This document shows, piece by piece, positions 1-5,921 of a stretch of DNA of 7,995 bases. The position numbers and the translations under genes were made by a program. The number at the start of each line of letters is the position of its first letter. Position 1 is the stretch's first letter. The notes under the pieces were generated by a model. It was not told the DNA's origin. It made no database searches and was given only the letters and a program-made list of their open reading frames with translations. This DNA comes from JABSSA01 sp039975755 (lineage in GTDB: Bacteria > Pseudomonadota > Alphaproteobacteria > Rhodobacterales > Rhodobacteraceae): assembly GCA_039975755.1 (NCBI GenBank), contig JBDWGM010000159.1, positions 1 to 7,995 on the forward strand, written 5' to 3'.

Positions 1-149
1 TTGGCAGGCGTGGCGTTCACATCCAGATCAAGACCGATGGCTTCGGCTTCCTCCAACATACGCCGTAAAACGCCAGCGACGGCTTGATTGCATTCCGCCG
101 GACCATTGCCACCAGAAACAAGAAGGGAAATTGGTATGTTCTGTGTCAT
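1..149 (-). CDS. prfH: PrfH, release-factor homologue (N-terminal fragment)
   Basis: This is the first 49 codons of a gene that runs off the left edge. The protein begins MTQNIPISLLVSGGNGPAEC and continues into a helix rich in Arg, Glu and Leu. The SGGNGPAECxxAV motif followed by LLREAEALGL-like residues is the recognisable start of PrfH, a class I release-factor relative that rescues ribosomes stalled by damage in the 16S decoding centre. The GGQ peptide-release domain would lie outside the window. The start ATG overlaps the rtcB stop as ATGA, and a GGAG ribosome site sits 7 nt upstream inside rtcB (plus-strand 157-160), so the two genes are translationally coupled. In known systems PrfH splits the peptide from the damaged ribosome and the partner RtcB re-ligates the rRNA. 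Identification rests on this short N-terminus plus the diagnostic neighbour. Confidence 0.88.
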   Translation of the reverse strand, partial: MTQNIPISLLVSGGNGPAECNQAVAGVLRRMLEEAEAIGLDLDVNATPA

Positions 150-1279
150 GTCCGATCTCCATTTCGTGTTTTCTTGAAGGTCAAAAGCGGATGGAACTTA
201 GCCACTGATTTTGCGGCCTCCATTGTGTCCAGATCGGCCACCACGCTTTGCGCTGACTTGTAGGCCAGCGGCGCTTCTTCGATCAAAAGATCACGATCTT
301 CGCAAAGGACACGACCGCCAAAAGGCGTGCGCTGCATGGCTTCGATATCTGATCGTTTTGATCGTACCCGGCCATACATAGAAGATCGATCATACCGGCG
401 ACCTGCGCCATGCGCCGTCGACATCAAGGCATCTGGATGGTGCATCGAGCGCAAAAGATAGCTGGGTGTCGCCCGTGACCCCGCCAGCGGAACGAGGCGA
501 GAGACATCACTCGCCGCTCCTTTGCGGTGCAGCCAGCCGTCGCAATCCCGCGACAACAGATTATGCGGTGCATCGACAATCATTTGCAGATCCCCACGCA
601 ATGCTTCGGCGGCACGTTCGGCGATGATCTGACGGTTCAGGCTGGCCCAAAGAACCGCATTGTCATGTCCTTGAACATAGTCCGCAGTGGCCTGATCATC
701 GGGATCCATCCCTGAATATGCGCCCTGCGGGACAGAGCCCAGAATAGCATTTCCAAAGCCGCGTGACCCCGAGTGGACAAGCAAATAGGTCGTGGTTTTA
801 TCGAGGCCTAAGTCAGCCTCGCAATCGACCAAGGTTTGCACCTCGCAAAAGTGGTTGCCGCCGCCAATCGTGCCAAGAGAGGTCGGAAACAGGTCCGATT
901 GAAGGCCAACCTCTTCGAGGCGACATCCCGTATCGTCCGGTACCGGTTCGTTCAGCACGCGTATCCGACGCAATGCCTTTTCCATCTTGAATTTGCGCAA
1001 AGGCAAATCAAGCTGGAACAACGACATGCCACAGCCGATGTCGTTGCCGATCAACTGCGGAAAGACGCGGTCCGCCAATATGGCACAGCCAACAGGCCCG
1101 TATTTTCCGGGGTGCAGGTCAGGAAAGGCCGCAATTTTGCGGACGCCGGACCATCCCGCGACCTGTTCAAGCTGGTGTTCAGCACGACCTTCGATCCAGG
1201 CCGCAGTTGTATAGAATTTAGTGATGGAGCAGTCGCCGATCATAGCAGACATGCGTCCATCCAAGACAGAATTGCCCAT
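146..1279 (-). CDS. rtcB: RtcB-family RNA ligase of the PrfH-associated type (RtcB2)
   Basis: The protein has 377 residues, somewhat shorter than classical E. coli RtcB (408). RtcB joins RNA 3'-phosphate or 2',3'-cyclic phosphate ends to 5'-OH ends using GTP and Mn2+. Visible family motifs, in order, are DLHPGKYGPVG (res. 54-64), GNDIGCGM with the metal ligands D80 and C83, GTIGGGNHF with H143, VHSGSRG with H169, APHN with H239, HRKGAASD (251-258), and STAHGAGRR, where H290 is the expected guanylylated histidine. APLAYKS closes the fold near 336-342. All metal and nucleotide residues that I can place are present, so it should be active. The MGN start (AGGT 8 nt upstream) is preferred over internal Met10 and Met13 because related proteins begin MGN. 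It overlaps prfH by 4 nt and lies downstream of rtcR on the same strand. The probable substrate is cleaved 16S rRNA, inferred from the PrfH partner. Confidence 0.95.
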   Translation of the reverse strand: MGNSVLDGRMSAMIGDCSITKFYTTAAWIEGRAEHQLEQVAGWSGVRKIAAFPDLHPGKYGPVGCAILADRVFPQLIGNDIGCGMSLFQLDLPLRKFKMEKALRRIRVLNEPVPDDTGCRLEEVGLQSDLFPTSLGTIGGGNHFCEVQTLVDCEADLGLDKTTTYLLVHSGSRGFGNAILGSVPQGAYSGMDPDDQATADYVQGHDNAVLWASLNRQIIAERAAEALRGDLQMIVDAPHNLLSRDCDGWLHRKGAASDVSRLVPLAGSRATPSYLLRSMHHPDALMSTAHGAGRRYDRSSMYGRVRSKRSDIEAMQRTPFGGRVLCEDRDLLIEEAPLAYKSAQSVVADLDTMEAAKSVAKFHPLLTFKKTRNGDRT

Positions 1280-1553
1280 GGAGTAATACCTAATATTCGT
1301 AGTGTAGATGTGCTGACGCCGAGGTCAGCAAGTAAGATCACACGAGGCCGGTTTTCGGCTTAAGCGTTGATCTGCCCCTGAAGGGCGGTGCGATGAATAG
1401 TCATGTCTTGCCCTTTCTTGGCTGGGGTTACGAATTGGGTCTCACGGACCTGATGGAGCGCTCTCCTAGGCTCGGGTTTTGATTCCCGCAAACAAAATAT
1501 TGCCCAGATCAGAGCGTGTTGCGTTAAAGCAACAGGCAACCAATGGCCCGCCT
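1280..1553. other. rtcR-rtcB intergenic region with short hairpins, no certain gene
   Basis: This 274-nt gap holds no convincing gene. It contains several inverted repeats: TGTTGC/GCAACA around 1518-1535; GGAG-CGCT-CTCC near 1458-1470 (plus strand), followed by a tRNA T-arm-like hairpin CGGG-TTTTGATT-CCCG; GCCG/CGGC near 1347-1359; and TGCTGAC/GTCAGCA around 1311-1329, only about 30 nt before the rtcB start. A 14-codon reading frame on the minus strand (1404-1360, MTIHRTALQGQINA) has an AAAGGG ribosome-like site, but nothing else supports it. None of the hairpins is followed by a T run that would make it a clear intrinsic terminator. The region may be a long 5' leader for rtcB-prfH or a remnant of older sequence. 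Confidence 0.5.
1532..1552 (-). promoter_or_regulatory. Weak candidate sigma-54 promoter for rtcB-prfH
   Basis: On the minus strand, just after the rtcR stop, a GG (1549-1548) is separated by exactly 10 nt from the GC of a TTGC (1539-1536). This is the -24/-12 spacing that sigma-54 requires. The -12 half (TTGC) matches well; the -24 half (CGGGCC) matches the usual TGGCAC poorly. Transcription would start near 1524, leaving a leader of about 245 nt before rtcB. A chance match is quite possible. Confidence 0.2.
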
Positions 1554-3128
1554 TTAGCTTTGGCAAGCCGCCCAATCTAACCCGAATTTCTCGAGGTACT
1601 TGCGCAGCCTGTCGGCATCGTTCTTGCTTGTCTTGGCGGCGCGAGACGCTGCAAACAGAAGACGACCCGCCGCGCTCAAACTGGCACTTTGCTTGCAAAC
1701 GCGGATGACAGCAGCCAATTGAACGCGGTCGAATTCATCAATGTTTGACGCCTCTTCCCCCAAATGATCTGCGATCAACTGCATGTCTGGATCACGGCTA
1801 GCATGATGCCATGTTGCCGATAAGACATCGATCTCGGTCATGACCATCTTATGGGTGATCCGCCCACGCGGGGCCAAGGTGCATAAACGCTGGACCGAGG
1901 CGCTGAGGTCTCGAAAATTGCCAAGCCAATGCGTCCCCGGATCCGTGGCGAATTTTTGATAGGCCGCCTGCGCATCCGCGTTAAAAGTGATCCGGCTTCC
2001 CAGTAACTTCTCCACGCGGTCCATCTCAAACGCGATATTGGGCGCAATATCTTCCGGCCGGTCCCGCAATGCGGGCAGTGCAAAGGTCCAAAGGTTCAAG
2101 CGGGCAAACAAATCGGCGCGAAAGCGACCGCGTGCCACCATTTCCGCTAGGTTCCGACCAGCACCTGCAATCAGGTGAAACCGGCTGGTGACCTCATAAT
2201 CCGACCCGAGGGGAAAGTACTTTCCCGTTTCAATTGCGTGCAAGATCATGGCCTGTTCATCCAGACCCAACTCATCAATCTCATCCAAAAACAACACGCC
2301 GCCATCGGCTTCTTGCAACAAGCCGCGCCGATCGGCGCCAGCGCCCGTGAAAGCCTGTTTGCGGTGACCAAAAAGCGTGGACATTGCACGCTCCCCTTTA
2401 AGGGTCGAACAATTCACGTGAACCAGCCGGCCTTTGATCCTGCGGCGTTGAAGCTTGAGTTCATAAAGTCGCGCGGCAAGGTCCGATTTGCCGGTCCCTG
2501 TCGGGCCCATCAGCAACAAAGGCGCATCAGAGTTGGACGTCACAACCTCCATCCGGTCGATCATCGCGTTGAACGCTGCGTTTCGTGTATTAATACCCCC
2601 TTTGAGTAAGGTGTTGTATTCTTTACTGACCAAGTCAAAGCGTTGTTGCAGCGCATTATAGCGTGACAGATCAAGATCCACGACTTGCAGACTGCCGGGG
2701 CCATCGTCTTCGCGACGCGGCGGTCCCGTCTGGACCAGCTTTGCAGGGATATGCCGGGATTCAGCCAGCAAAAACCAACAAATCTGGGCAACATGCGTGC
2801 CGGTGGTCAGATGAATATGATAATCTTCGCGTTCATCGTCAAAGCCATAATCCCGCGCGAAATCGAACATCGCGCCATAGACTTCCTCAAAATCCCAGGG
2901 ATCGCGGATTTCCATCTGTTGAAGCAAAACTTCGGTTTGCGGGCTGACGGCTTCAATCGCTACTTTGATATTTTCCGCCAAACCGTTCCATCTTCGGCTG
3001 TGGATCAGTTCAAATCGATCCACCGGAAAATCGGCATGTTCCACAAGTTGAACTGATGGGCGCCAGCGACGGCGTTTTCCCGCATCAAGATTCGTACCCA
3101 AAAAGCCAATGACGACGTTTTTCTTCAT
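1554..3128 (-). CDS. rtcR: RtcR, CARF-domain sigma-54 activator of RNA repair genes
   Basis: A 524-residue protein (from the chosen start) that aligns along its full length with E. coli RtcR (532). Numbering here counts from an upstream in-frame Met at 3140; Met5 of that frame (MKKNVVIGF) is preferred because RtcR proteins begin there. The N-terminal CARF sensor (about 5-165) keeps IHLTTGTHVAQICWFLLAE-like residues and binds RNA ends in studied homologues. The AAA+ domain has Walker A GPTGTGKS (212-219), Walker B GVLFLDEIDEL (281-291), an arginine-finger region near GRFRADLFARL (338-348) and WLGNFRDL (405-412). The C-terminus (about 485-522) carries the Fis-like helix-turn-helix SLSAAGRLLF with the NDADRLRKYLEKFGL tail. 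The sigma-54 contact loop, normally GAFTGA, reads QAFTGA (262-267). The gene is divergent from rsr and points toward rtcB-prfH, so it may control both sides. Confidence 0.96.
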   Translation of the reverse strand: MKKNVVIGFLGTNLDAGKRRRWRPSVQLVEHADFPVDRFELIHSRRWNGLAENIKVAIEAVSPQTEVLLQQMEIRDPWDFEEVYGAMFDFARDYGFDDEREDYHIHLTTGTHVAQICWFLLAESRHIPAKLVQTGPPRREDDGPGSLQVVDLDLSRYNALQQRFDLVSKEYNTLLKGGINTRNAAFNAMIDRMEVVTSNSDAPLLLMGPTGTGKSDLAARLYELKLQRRRIKGRLVHVNCSTLKGERAMSTLFGHRKQAFTGAGADRRGLLQEADGGVLFLDEIDELGLDEQAMILHAIETGKYFPLGSDYEVTSRFHLIAGAGRNLAEMVARGRFRADLFARLNLWTFALPALRDRPEDIAPNIAFEMDRVEKLLGSRITFNADAQAAYQKFATDPGTHWLGNFRDLSASVQRLCTLAPRGRITHKMVMTEIDVLSATWHHASRDPDMQLIADHLGEEASNIDEFDRVQLAAVIRVCKQSASLSAAGRLLFAASRAAKTSKNDADRLRKYLEKFGLDWAACQS

Positions 3129-3303
3129 AGCCCTATACATACCGATAAATTACGATAAAATTCAATACTATTATTTACCAACAATTTTCGAAGATCGAGA
3201 TTACTTCAACTAAATCAACCACTTAAACGTATTTCATTTTTTCTTCCTGTTGTGGCGAAAACCGGCGAAAACATCCTCACAAACCAAGTGAAGGACGAAA
3301 GAA
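3129..3303. promoter_or_regulatory. Divergent rtcR / rsr promoter region with two 10-bp-phased direct repeats
   Basis: This 175-nt AT-rich gap must hold both promoters. Two short direct repeats each recur at exactly one helical turn: CGATAAA at 3143-3149 and 3153-3159, next to rtcR, and GGCGAAAAC at 3254-3262 and 3264-3272, next to rsr. The first could be an activator site. No GG-N10-GC sigma-54 promoter with correct spacing is present upstream of rsr; the nearest match, TGGCGAAAACCGGC (3253-3266), has 9 nt between GG and GC. The rsr ribosome site is AAGGA at 3291-3295, 8 nt before the ATG. Confidence 0.5.
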
Positions 3304-4860
3304 ATGGCAAACAAATCCGTGTTTGCATCAATCAAAGGCCGGTTGCTTCCCGCAACCAATACCCAAAACGCTGCGGGTGCACCGGCCTACCGATATTCAG
3401 ATGCACATGCCCTGGCCCAAGTCGCGATGACTGGGACTTTTGGTGCAACTTATTACCAAGACTCGATGCAGGAACTGTCCCGCACGTTGGAATTGGCACA
3501 TAAGGTTGATCCGTCATTTCTGGCGCAAACGGCCGTCTATACCCGTAAGTCCGGGCATATGAAGGACATGCCGGCCCTGTTGCTGGCGGTTCTGGCGGGG
3601 CGTGACCCGATCTTGTTTCAATGTGTCTTTCGGCGTGTTGTGGACAACGGCAAGATGCTGCGGACGTTCGTGCAGATCATGCGATCTGGGCAGACGGGAC
3701 GTAAATCGCTTGGCTCTGCGCCAAAGCGGATGGTGGCAAACTGGCTGAATGATGCGTCCGACCGGATGCTTTTGCAGGCTAATGTTGGCAACGATCCGTC
3801 CTTGGCGGATGTGATCAAGATGGTGCACCCAAAGCCGGGTAACAAAGCACGCGAAGCTTTGTTTGCTTGGATCATAGGGCGGCCAAGTGATGTCGCGTTG
3901 CTGCCGCAGCCTGTGCAGGATTTCTTGCGGTTTAAGGAAACCGGCAAAGGGTCTGTTCCAGACGTTCCGTTTCAGATGCTGACGCAGCTGGAGTTGTCCA
4001 CGAAACACTGGGCAAAGATCGCTAAAGACGCATCGTGGCAGATGACCCGTATGAACCTGAACACGTTTCAGCGTCATGGGGTGTTGGCCTTGCCAAAGAT
4101 GCGGGCGCATATCGCGGCCACCCTGCGTGATCCTAACAAGATCGCGAAAGCGCGGGTGTTCCCATACCAGTTGATGACCGCCTATCAGGCGTTGTCTGCT
4201 GATATGCCGGTGGAAATCCGGGATGCGCTGCATGACGCGATGGAGCTTTCGGTGCGCAACGTACCGCGCTTGCGTGGTCAGGTCGTGGTTTGCCCGGATG
4301 TATCCGGGTCCATGTCTGGCGCTGTGACTGGTTTCCGTAAAGGCGCCACAACAGCGACGCGTTTTGTGGATGTGGCAGGCCTCGTTTCTGCGGCGATCTT
4401 GCGCCAAAACCCATCGGCAACAGTGTTGCCGTTTGAGGTGAAGGTGCGTGATCTGCGGTTGGAGCCACGCGACACGATCCTGACAAACGCCGCGCGTTTG
4501 GCAGAACAGTGGGGCGGTGGAACAAACTGTGCGGCTCCGCTGGATTGGTTGCTGGCAAAGAGACGTGCGCCCGATCTGGTGATCATGGTGTCGGACAACC
4601 AATCCTGGGCGCATGCCGCCTACGGGAACAACGGGACGGCGATGATGCAAGCGTGGGAGAAGCTCAAAAAGCGGAACCCAAAGGCCAAACTGGTCTGCAT
4701 CGACATCGCCCCGTACGGGACGACACAAGCGAAAGAACGCGACGATGTTTTGAACATCGGTGGGTTCTCGGACACGGTCTTTGACCAAATCGCAGCTTTC
4801 GCGAGCGGCGAGATGGGCCCAGACCACTGGGTCGGCCAGATCGCGGCTGTCGAGGTCTAA
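3304..4860 (+). CDS. rsr: Rsr, bacterial Ro60 orthologue (TROVE + VWA domains)
   Basis: The protein has 518 residues, the usual length for bacterial Ro60 (Rsr). Ro60 is a ring of HEAT-like helical repeats that binds Y RNAs on its outer face and the 3' ends of defective RNAs in its central hole; in Deinococcus it works with the exonuclease PNPase. The TROVE ring spans about residues 15-320 (for example RYSDAHALAQVAMTGTFG at 30-47 and YTRKSGHMKDMPALLLAVLA at 79-98). The C-terminal VWA domain (about 325-515) has an intact metal site: DVSGSMS with D332, S334 and S336, then GGGTN with T407, and VSDNQS with D431. The ATG at 3304 has a good AAGGA ribosome site. The first Y RNA begins 6 nt after the stop codon, so protein and RNA partners are probably made from one transcript. 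No defects were seen. Confidence 0.97.
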   Translation: MANKSVFASIKGRLLPATNTQNAAGAPAYRYSDAHALAQVAMTGTFGATYYQDSMQELSRTLELAHKVDPSFLAQTAVYTRKSGHMKDMPALLLAVLAGRDPILFQCVFRRVVDNGKMLRTFVQIMRSGQTGRKSLGSAPKRMVANWLNDASDRMLLQANVGNDPSLADVIKMVHPKPGNKAREALFAWIIGRPSDVALLPQPVQDFLRFKETGKGSVPDVPFQMLTQLELSTKHWAKIAKDASWQMTRMNLNTFQRHGVLALPKMRAHIAATLRDPNKIAKARVFPYQLMTAYQALSADMPVEIRDALHDAMELSVRNVPRLRGQVVVCPDVSGSMSGAVTGFRKGATTATRFVDVAGLVSAAILRQNPSATVLPFEVKVRDLRLEPRDTILTNAARLAEQWGGGTNCAAPLDWLLAKRRAPDLVIMVSDNQSWAHAAYGNNGTAMMQAWEKLKKRNPKAKLVCIDIAPYGTTQAKERDDVLNIGGFSDTVFDQIAAFASGEMGPDHWVGQIAAVEV

Positions 4861-4866
4861 ATCATA

Positions 4867-4938
4867 GGGTCAGGCGGAATGCCTGTGGGACTACATATCC
4901 AAATGTCCCGTCTCACGGATTTCTTGTCCGCCTGGCCC
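4867..4938 (+). ncRNA. Y RNA-like element 1 (short, no tRNA mimic)
   Basis: A 72-nt element that starts 6 nt after rsr. The outer stem has 12 bp with one G-U pair: GGGTCAGGCGGA (4867-4878) with TCCGCCTGGCCC (4927-4938). The 5' strand then has ATGCCT, followed by inner stem GTGGGAC (4885-4891) pairing with GTCTCAC (4910-4916), a TACA just after it, and TTCTTGT before the closing strand. These marks recur in all nine elements and resemble the Ro-binding helix of Y RNAs (compare CGAA and CUUG in animal Y RNAs). The loop is only 18 nt and has no T-arm or D-arm. An alternative GGGAC/GTCCC pairing also exists in the loop. Confidence 0.8.
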
Positions 4939-4998
4939 AACCTAACGAATACAGGCGCGAAAACGCCAACCAATTGGAACGAATTGAAAGGATTGAAC
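4939..4998 (+). other. Spacer between Y RNA elements 1 and 2
   Basis: Sixty nucleotides with a small hairpin GGCG-CGAAAA-CGCC (4954-4967) and an inverted repeat CAATT/AATTG (about 4971-4987). It lacks the ATGC, TACA and CTTGT marks of the Y elements. It could be a processing or linker segment; no function can be assigned. Confidence 0.35.
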
Positions 4999-5126
4999 CC
5001 GGCGAATGCTGGTGGAACTACAGCTAACAAAACCCCGAGATGCAGGTAGAAATCCTGCCACCGCCCTGCGGTGTAGCTCAAGTGCCAGAGCGCGGTCGAT
5101 ACGTTTCGCCCCACCCTTGTCGCCGG
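4999..5126 (+). ncRNA. Y RNA-like element 2 with permuted tRNA mimic
   Basis: A 128-nt element. The outer stem CCGGCGA/TCGCCGG (7 bp) closes 4999-5126; the inner stem is GTGGAAC (5012-5018) with GTTTCGC. Between them lies a circularly permuted tRNA module in the order T-arm, acceptor, D-arm: GCAGG-TAGAAAT-CCTGC (5042-5058), a perfect 6-bp acceptor-like hairpin CACCGC-CCT-GCGGTG (5059-5073), then TA and GCTC-AAGTGCCA-GAGC (5076-5091). This is the architecture reported for YrlA-type bacterial Y RNAs. The T-loop TAGAAAT has lost the TTC start found in the other copies. Confidence 0.85.
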
Positions 5127-5141
5127 AACCGACACACAAAG

Positions 5142-5283
5142 CTTGGCAAATGCCGATGGAACTACATTACGGATGATGTCGCGGGTTCGAGACCCGCCAT
5201 CGCAGCCGGGACATCCGGAGCGATGTAGCTCAGTAGGTAGAGCGCGTCCCCTTCAGATGTTTCATCAAACCCTTGTTGCCAAG
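5142..5283 (+). ncRNA. Y RNA-like element 3 with permuted tRNA mimic
   Basis: A 142-nt element. The outer stem is CTTGGCAA/TTGCCAAG (8 bp) and the inner stem GATGGAAC (5155-5162)/GTTTCATC (5259-5266). The A-T pair here replaces a T-G or T-A pair in sister elements, which supports real pairing. The module has T-arm GCGGG-TTCGAGA-CCCGC (5181-5197), acceptor-like stem CATCGC (5198-5203)/GCGATG (5220-5225), whose loop holds a second hairpin CCGG-GACAT-CCGG, and a canonical D-arm GCTC-AGTAGGTA-GAGC (5228-5243). The T-arm and D-arm are good enough to imitate the tRNA elbow. Confidence 0.88.
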
Positions 5284-5292
5284 GCCAAAACA

Positions 5293-5445
5293 CCCTGACG
5301 AATGCAGAAGGAACTACATTGCACCCCCGATGGGGATCATCCGAGAAGGTTCGATTCCTCTCCTTGCAAGCGCCCAGACGGAAAACCATTTCTGCGGAAA
5401 TGGGGGCGGGACCCCAAACTGTTTCTTTCACCATTGTCGTCAGGG
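5293..5445 (+). ncRNA. Y RNA-like element 4, divergent module lacking a D-arm
   Basis: The longest copy, 153 nt. The outer stem CCCTGACGA/TCGTCAGGG is a perfect 9 bp, and the inner stem GAAGGAAC pairs with GTTTCTTT (about 5421-5428). A T-arm-like hairpin keeps the loop TTCGATT (5350-5356) with a bulged A in its stem (GAGAAGG/CCTCTC). No D-arm is recognisable. In its place is a two-part hairpin: CGCCC (5371-5375)/GGGCG (5404-5408) enclosing CCATTTC-TGCG-GAAATGG (5386-5403), capped by a UNCG-type tetraloop. ATTGT replaces the usual CTTGT before the closing strand. Confidence 0.78.
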
Positions 5446-5454
5446 CAAAACACA

Positions 5455-5563
5455 TCCGGCAAATGCTGGTGGAACTACATCTTGTCGCGGGTTCGAACCC
5501 CGCCCCGTAAGGGTAGCTCAGTTGGTAGAGCCGATACCGTTTCGCCGATCCCTTGTTGCCGGA
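5455..5563 (+). ncRNA. Y RNA-like element 5, minimal permuted tRNA mimic
   Basis: A compact 109-nt copy. The outer stem is TCCGGCAA/TTGCCGGA (8 bp, perfect) and the inner stem GTGGAAC/GTTTCGC. The T-arm is GCGGG-TTCGAAC-CCCGC (5487-5503). The acceptor stem has shrunk to three pairs, CCC-GTAA-GGG (5504-5513), closed by a GNRA tetraloop. The D-arm is GCTC-AGTTGGTA-GAGC (5516-5531), as in a normal tRNA. The tRNA elbow is thus kept while the acceptor arm is nearly removed. Confidence 0.88.
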
Positions 5564-5574
5564 CCCGAATTACC

Positions 5575-5705
5575 CCCTGGCGAATGCTGGTTGGAACTAC
5601 ATTGTGGATGTCGAGGTCGTGGGTTCGAATCCCACTCCTGCTACCATGGCGGGATAGCTCAGTTGGTAGAGCGCGTAACGTTTCACCCTTTCCTTGTCGC
5701 CAGGG
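5575..5705 (+). ncRNA. Y RNA-like element 6, permuted tRNA retaining ACCA
   Basis: A 131-nt copy with a perfect 9-bp outer stem CCCTGGCGA/TCGCCAGGG and inner stem GTTGGAAC/GTTTCAC (one T bulged). The module is almost a whole tRNA with its ends joined: variable region, T-arm GTGGG-TTCGAAT-CCCAC (5619-5635), acceptor 3' strand TCCTGCT, then ACCA plus T (5643-5647), acceptor 5' strand GGCGGGA (5648-5654), TA, and D-arm GCTC-AGTTGGTA-GAGC (5657-5672). The acceptor stem pairs over all 7 bp with two G-U pairs. The ACCA looks like a discriminator base and CCA tail left inside the loop. Confidence 0.9.
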
Positions 5706-5714
5706 ACCAAAATT

Positions 5715-5792
5715 CAGGGATTAGCTCAGGCTGGTTAGAGTGCCGCACTTGGACTGCGGAGGTCGGAGGTTCAAATCCTCCATTCCTGACCA
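5715..5792 (+). tRNA. tRNA-Pro(UGG), with A instead of G at position 37
   Basis: A complete cloverleaf of 78 nt with encoded CCA. The acceptor is CAGGGAT/ATTCCTG (one G-U pair), D-arm GCTC...GAGT, anticodon stem CCGCA/TGCGG with the 7-nt loop CTTGGAC (5748-5754), so the anticodon is TGG (5750-5752). The variable loop is AGGTC, and the T-arm GGAGG-TTCAAAT-CCTCC. C1-G72 and A73 fit proline identity. Position 37 is A; bacterial tRNA-Pro normally has G37, which is methylated to prevent frameshifting. The body otherwise looks more like Ile or Ala tRNAs. It sits 9 nt after Y element 6. Confidence 0.9.
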
Positions 5793-5805
5793 AACGAAAT
5801 ATGCA

Positions 5806-5908
5806 GGAGGAATGCCTGTGGGACTACATTGGATAAATGCGTGTTCGAGTCGCGCCGAACCAGATGCCAACGCATTTGGGGGAAACGTCTCACAATCACT
5901 TGTCCTCC
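5806..5908 (+). ncRNA. Y RNA-like element 7, T-arm plus acceptor hairpin only
   Basis: About 103 nt. The outer stem is GGAGGA/TCCTCC (6 bp, the weakest outer stem along with element 9) and the inner stem GTGGGAC (5818-5824)/GTCTCAC (5887-5893). The module has a T-arm-like hairpin GCGTG-TTCGAGT-CGCGC (5839-5855) and an 8-bp acceptor-like hairpin CCAGATGC-CAAC-GCATTTGG (5860-5879). No D-arm follows. A competing pairing, AAATGCG (5835-5841) with CGCATTT (5871-5877), could refold the module. The element lies between the two tRNA genes. Confidence 0.8.
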
Positions 5909-5921
5909 ACCAGAGATTTAT

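Noticed and set aside
1361..1380. GG-N10-GC match on the minus strand near 1376-1364 as a sigma-54 site
   Set aside because: It lacks both the TGGCAC and TTGC elements; only the dinucleotide spacing matches.
1360..1698. 112-codon minus-strand frame overlapping the 3' end of rtcR
   Set aside because: Most of it overlaps rtcR in another frame; only its last 14 codons lie outside, and those are mentioned as a weak mini-frame.
3253..3267. Sigma-54 promoter TGGCGAAAACCGGCG upstream of rsr
   Set aside because: Only 9 nt separate GG and GC, whereas sigma-54 needs 10, and the TTGC half is missing. It is described only as an oddity.
3514..4827. 437-codon open frame on the minus strand opposite rsr
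   Set aside because: It is a shadow of the strong rsr coding frame; its product is rich in His, Arg and Gln with no domain, and rsr has full TROVE and VWA motifs.
5273..5836. 187-codon plus-strand open frame, and others of 60-140 codons, across the array
   Set aside because: They run through conserved RNA stems, T-arms, D-arms and a tRNA gene. Their apparent repeats (such as SSVGRA or AQLVE) are translated D-arms, a common artefact.
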